64,000 nt of DNA from Trichoplax adhaerens (lineage: Eukaryota; Placozoa; Uniplacotomia; Trichoplacea; Trichoplacidae), in the NCBI RefSeq assembly GCF_000150275.1, contig NW_002060943.1, positions 9,127,449 through 9,191,448 of the forward strand, read 5' to 3'. Positions 59,979 to 64,000 of the stretch are shown here, in pieces. The translations under genes were made by a program, and so were the position numbers. Under the pieces are notes generated by a model. The model was not told the origin of the DNA and did not search any database. It saw nothing but the letters and a program-made list of their open reading frames with translations. Numbering within the stretch: position 1 is the stretch's first letter; every line of letters begins with the position of its first letter.

Positions 59979-62829
59979 TTAGGCCTTAGATTCTCTATAC
60001 TTTACCGACTTCTGAGCTTTACATGAACTATTTCCTGAATTCTTTATTATTACACCATTTCTATGAGAACTATTTGTTATGACACTAATTTTTGAGCACG
60101 ATTCGCTATCGATCGCTCTATCAGTTACTGACGGAGAAGCTGAATAAATTTGAGCTAATTTATTAGGAGTTTCACATATACTCGTTTCAGTGATATCACT
60201 ATTGTTCTTTATATTAGGCTTGGCCGTTATCTGACTGTTCACCAAGCGGCTGCTTCTTGCTTGTAATTGATGATAAGATTCGGCGGTTTTCGCTGTACCA
60301 GTTACGGAGATGGATTGATTATTGCCATCAGGTTGTCTCATTCCTTCTTTACTTACAGAAACAAGTTGATTACAACTTTCATAATCACGTAATGATACCG
60401 ATGTGACGACAACCTTACGCTTCTCACAGCGAAAAGATCTATTATCTTTTAACTTTTTTCTATCAGCTCTTGCTAACATCAAGTTGTTTTGTATAGCATA
60501 AAATGCCTTTAGTAAATCCTTTCTGTTAAGGAAGTTTCTTTTACGTGCTAACATTAAACCATCCAATAACTTTATTATCCCTAAGTCAATTAGTCCATCT
60601 TGAATTTTTTTATCGTGTGCGGATAAGTTCCAGATTATTCCGGCGGTATTGACAACAATATCCAAATTGGAATGCAATAGCTGCTGCACTAATAATTTCA
60701 GGCAATTGCCTTTAAGTAATTTTTCACAATTTTCCGAGCTTTGTGTTAGATGTGTAGAAAGATTTCTCAGTAAGCCAGTTACGTATATAATTAGCTTTAC
60801 TTCGTTGCTACAAATCAGTGACATTATTAGGTCTATTCCGTTTACATAAGAAATTATCGTTTTTTTGCCCTCCTCATGTGCTGAAAAATTCCATAAAGCT
60901 GCCAGTAAACTTTTATGAGGGCTAGAGTCGGTAAGGCTTTTATTATTCAAGTATTCTAAAGCTTGTAAGAGGCTGGTCGCGATTCCAGCATCGTTTAGTG
61001 CTTGTCTCATGCAATCATTCGATCCTTTCGCTAAGTTACAGCAAACAGTAGCCGCTAAAGAGATCAGTTTTAAGTATTTACAGTTCAGTTGAGCTTTTAA
61101 GGCATTCAGAGCATGTTTCGATGTACAAAACTGCTCCTTACTCCATTGGTTCTTACATGTTAAGCTTATAGCGATCCTGTCGGCATACTAAGACGGTCAA
61201 TGATATAAGACAGGTGAGTCTAAAATTTAGTTACTAAACGATATTGTTCAGATAATAAAAATTAATTACTATCTTACCGAATATATAGTTCTATTAAGTT
61301 CAGGTGAAGCCATCTTTTCGTCGAAAGGATGCATTTCGAAAAGTTCCAAAATATAATAGCTAGCACCAAGCTGTCGCATTCGATTTACTTCATTATCTTG
61401 CTGCAGAAAACCGATTAATTGCTGTAGTGCCATTTTGGCTTTCATTCTACATTCATTTCTCGGTTCATATGGTTGTTCGCCTCGAAAGTGACGTAAAGCA
61501 TCACAATAAAGTCGTATTTGATCCAAATGACGAAGGATTTGCGAATCAATTAAGCATGATTCATCTGACCGTGACTGCAAGTTAATGATATAGTGTAAAG
61601 CCTGAGATACTTTATTTCGAATTACTTCTCTTTCATCTGGATCGTTGAAATAAATAAGAGCTTCAAAAATTAAATGGGACAATACAGTTTTTAGCATAGG
61701 AATCTCTGAACGGGAAAGGTTGCTTTTATCTGCCATTCTAAGCATATAATGTACTAATTTTTTACCATCATCATTGCCACGCATTTGCTTGCTAATAATT
61801 TCATCAGTACTAGTGCTAGTTTCATGGTTAGGTATTATTGAGAAGTCTCGTGTTTCACGCCGGCTGCGAACGAACGCTGTTGAAGTTTCATTTGTAGTCG
61901 TTTTTAAGTGTGTGATCGAATCTTCCGGAAAACAACTAGTAGTAATCTCCGCAATATTATCACCGTGTGTATCGATTCCAGATACAGCACGGAGTTTATG
62001 TTCTACTGATACGCTACTTAAATCTGAGACATAATTATCTGGCTTACTCGCGCTAGGATAGCGAAGATAGTGATCGTTTCCTGATAAATCTTGATCTTGA
62101 CTTGTGATATTAGTATCACTACTTTCTTGTAATTCTTTAGATTTCGAATGCAATTCATAATTCATGCACTTTCCATAATATGGATCATTTGATCCTGCAT
62201 GTCTGTGATTGCTATCCGTAATATTGTATTGCCAAACACTGCTATTGCTCCCATGCAAGGCAACATCGCTCAGAGTAGATGTAACGCGTGCTTTACCAGG
62301 CGGATATATTTCGTGGGAATATGTCGCGTTATAAGTTTCATTGCTACTGTAATTATCATTTCCATATAAACAAGTCGTATTTTTGAGGGGTAGTATATTC
62401 TTATTATCTTTACCATTACTTTGGTGGCATCCAGGGCAATAATTCCGATATTTGTATCGATTTCCCCCATCGATATAATTGAATGATCCTTCTACTTCTG
62501 CGTATATCTTCATTTGTTCCCTTTCGGTTGGATCTCCCGTTGCCAAGTGCCGTTTACCTATCGAATGTAATTCCTCCTAATTTTAAGAATCAATTAACAA
62601 ATCTAAATTAGTAAGATAAAGTTGATCTTAAAATATAACAGCTTTCAAGATAACAATCCTAAAACATTAAAATATACATATATGACGTATTCATATTTAT
62701 GAATTATGAGCAGAGTTGAAGTTGATATTACGTTAAGACCGTGATTTGTCTATACTAAGGTTGTTTGTTGATCGTAGAAAAAATTACCGATTGCAACGAA
62801 TCACTCTCCCACTCTTTTGCGTTTTGCAT
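59979..62829 (-). CDS. APC: Short APC-like armadillo-repeat protein
   Basis: Three exons: 62788-62829, 61278-62576, 59979-61187, joined in phase 0 to 849 residues. Residues 1 to about 250 are polar and low complexity. From about 285 the APC armadillo domain can be followed: ALHYIINLQ, ILRHLDQIRLYCDA, LGASYYILELFEMH, YADRIAISLTC, ALNALKAQL, TVCCNLAKGSND, LLAALWNFSAH, VTGLLRNLSTHL, AGIIWNLSAHD, AFYAIQNNLMLAR. These align in order with human APC (for example VLSALWNLSAH, LWNLSARN). In APC this domain binds cytoskeletal and polarity partners. After the repeats only about 160 Ser-rich residues remain before the stop. The 15-/20-residue beta-catenin repeats and SAMP axin sites of vertebrate APC are not visible. 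The start exon (MQNAKEWESDSLQS) is inferred from phase; the large exon itself begins at an acceptor, not an ATG. Confidence 0.88.
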
Positions 62830-64000
62830 TGAGAATTTTTATTTCGCCTTCGGTTCTGCTACAAAAATTGAAAACGTTAGTACGATAGAGGTGTTCGCCC
62901 AGTGCTAATAGTACATACGTATAGTTTCATGCCGTTCAATTTTTAACGAAACATCAGATAGTTATTACAACAGGCGTTGTACTGTATTATAATTAGTCAG
63001 CTTCGGAAATCAGTTCTTTTTTTGATATGTGGAACTACCCTAGCACACTTTACATACTGTACAATAAGTAGTACAATGTTATTACGATTATAATTTTATA
63101 AGTATTTGAATTAAATTGTGCAATGCAAAATTGACAGGGTAGTTTGTCACATTGAGTTTATAATTGCCACAAGATCAAACTAAATACTCTTAGTCCAGTC
63201 ATTTTGGGATCGCAGTGAATTATACAGTATTACAGTATCAGCTGTAGCTCTTAAGTCAATGTACAAAGTTAAGTGTTTGTCTATCTATTTACGCAAATAC
63301 TTTATAAATTTACTTCTTGAAAGCTAACTGCACTGCATGCTCTCATACTGTTATTTTGAAGCAGATTCAATCTGATACCCGGTTTCTAGACAATTCTTAG
63401 GTGATAGGGGTACATACTGTGCAGTTTTTTTAAAGTACTCAACACAGGCTTGCAACTATCGAAATGTACAATGCAGTATTGTATGTGTTTGAGTTCTTCC
63501 AAGTCGAGGTTATCATACTCTGGTTTGTTCATATGTCAAATAAACAATAACATGGACTACTAAATAATCCAGCATTTAGTAGTCCATGGCAATATCAGGG
63601 ATTACTAGAATAGTATCCGTTTTGGCTTCGTAAAAGATTGCAACACTAGACCGGAAATTTCACCTCACAGTGTCAGTTGCTACAAGCAAGGCAGTACCAT
63701 CAACTTTCAATTTTTTTTCAACTTAGAAGTCCATGGTCGTACATTGCAATCAGTTAATTATAGATCAACTCTTCCCACTATCTCACGTAACAAACTCTGT
63801 TTATCGCATGATATTGCGATTGTATTACCGTAGAATATAGGGGAAAATATAGAAAAATGACACAGTTAAATACAAACATAATAAATAGTTATATTATTAT
63901 ACTATTATTACTCTGTAAATCTCGATTTTCTAAAGCTAGTTCAAAAACACAGTCGCTGATATAAATTAGGCACGAAGTAATTAATATTTCAAGGTATCAT
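62830..64000. other. Upstream flank of APC-like gene
   Basis: The promoter of the minus-strand APC-like gene should lie at the left end. No gene was seen. There are scattered TACTGTACA motifs (63055, 63232) and the CATGGACTAC hairpin at 63551. Confidence 0.65.
63551..63588. repeat. 15-bp perfect inverted repeat (CATGGACTACTAAAT stem)
   Basis: The arms CATGGACTACTAAAT and ATTTAGTAGTCCATG flank an 8-base loop. The first ten bases of the arm are the same as in the inverted repeat at 35439-35487. Single half copies occur elsewhere (AAGTCCATGG at 63726, GTAGTCCATG near 45796). Confidence 0.8.

Noticed and set aside
1..64000. tRNA or rRNA genes and transposase or reverse-transcriptase genes.
   Set aside because: No tRNA B-box with a matching cloverleaf, no rRNA-like segment and no long mobile-element reading frame was seen on either strand by eye. 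A tRNAscan or RepeatMasker run would settle it.

Overview
This is a stretch of animal nuclear DNA. It is AT-rich and carries eight genes split into many short exons with GT-AG introns of mostly 50-700 bp. All eight match metazoan families: a long Ig/sushi/fibronectin-III receptor, a nitric oxide synthase, tropomodulin, PEMT, a TTC23-like TPR protein, a LysM-domain protein (LYSMD1/2 type), WDR61/SKI8, and a short APC-like armadillo protein. The gene set, compactness, base composition and early-animal form of APC suggest a non-bilaterian animal. A placozoan (Trichoplax/Hoilungia group) is my best guess, but that is inference and not shown by the sequence. No bacterial genes, rRNA, tRNA, CRISPR array or intact transposon was seen.

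Layout: 1-7161 is gene-free and opens with arrays of the complementary pentamers TACTG and CAGTA. 7162-16368 (minus) is the receptor. 16369-22799 is gene-free. 22800-32990 (minus) is the nitric oxide synthase. 32991-37284 is gene-free, with arrays and palindromes. 37285-40459 (plus) is tropomodulin, tail-to-tail with PEMT at 40866-42484 (minus). 42485-46252 is gene-free and holds a seven-copy tandem repeat. 46253-50240 (plus) is the TTC23-like gene, tail-to-tail with the LysM gene at 51490-54331 (minus). 54332-56088 is gene-free with palindromes. 56089-58083 (plus) is WDR61, tail-to-tail with APC-like at 59979-62829 (minus). 62830-64000 is gene-free.

Exons were assigned by reading splice sites and reading-frame phase by eye. 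In all but three places the phases close exactly from exon to exon. The exceptions are one junction in the NOS FMN domain, one in the TTC23-like gene, and a choice of two donors in the LysM gene. The first coding exon (with the signal peptide) of the receptor and the first exon of WDR61 were not found.

The genes do not form one pathway: they are unrelated neighbours in adhesion, NO signalling, actin capping, lipid synthesis, cilia, RNA/transcription and Wnt/cytoskeleton biology. The most noteworthy points are the APC-like protein that stops soon after its armadillo repeats, the NOS with a calmodulin segment and an autoinhibitory-loop-like insert, the Ig-sushi-Ig-FN3 receptor ending in a likely PDZ ligand, and the dense palindromic repeat clusters that lie almost only between gene blocks. 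I found no clear candidate for a wholly new biological system.
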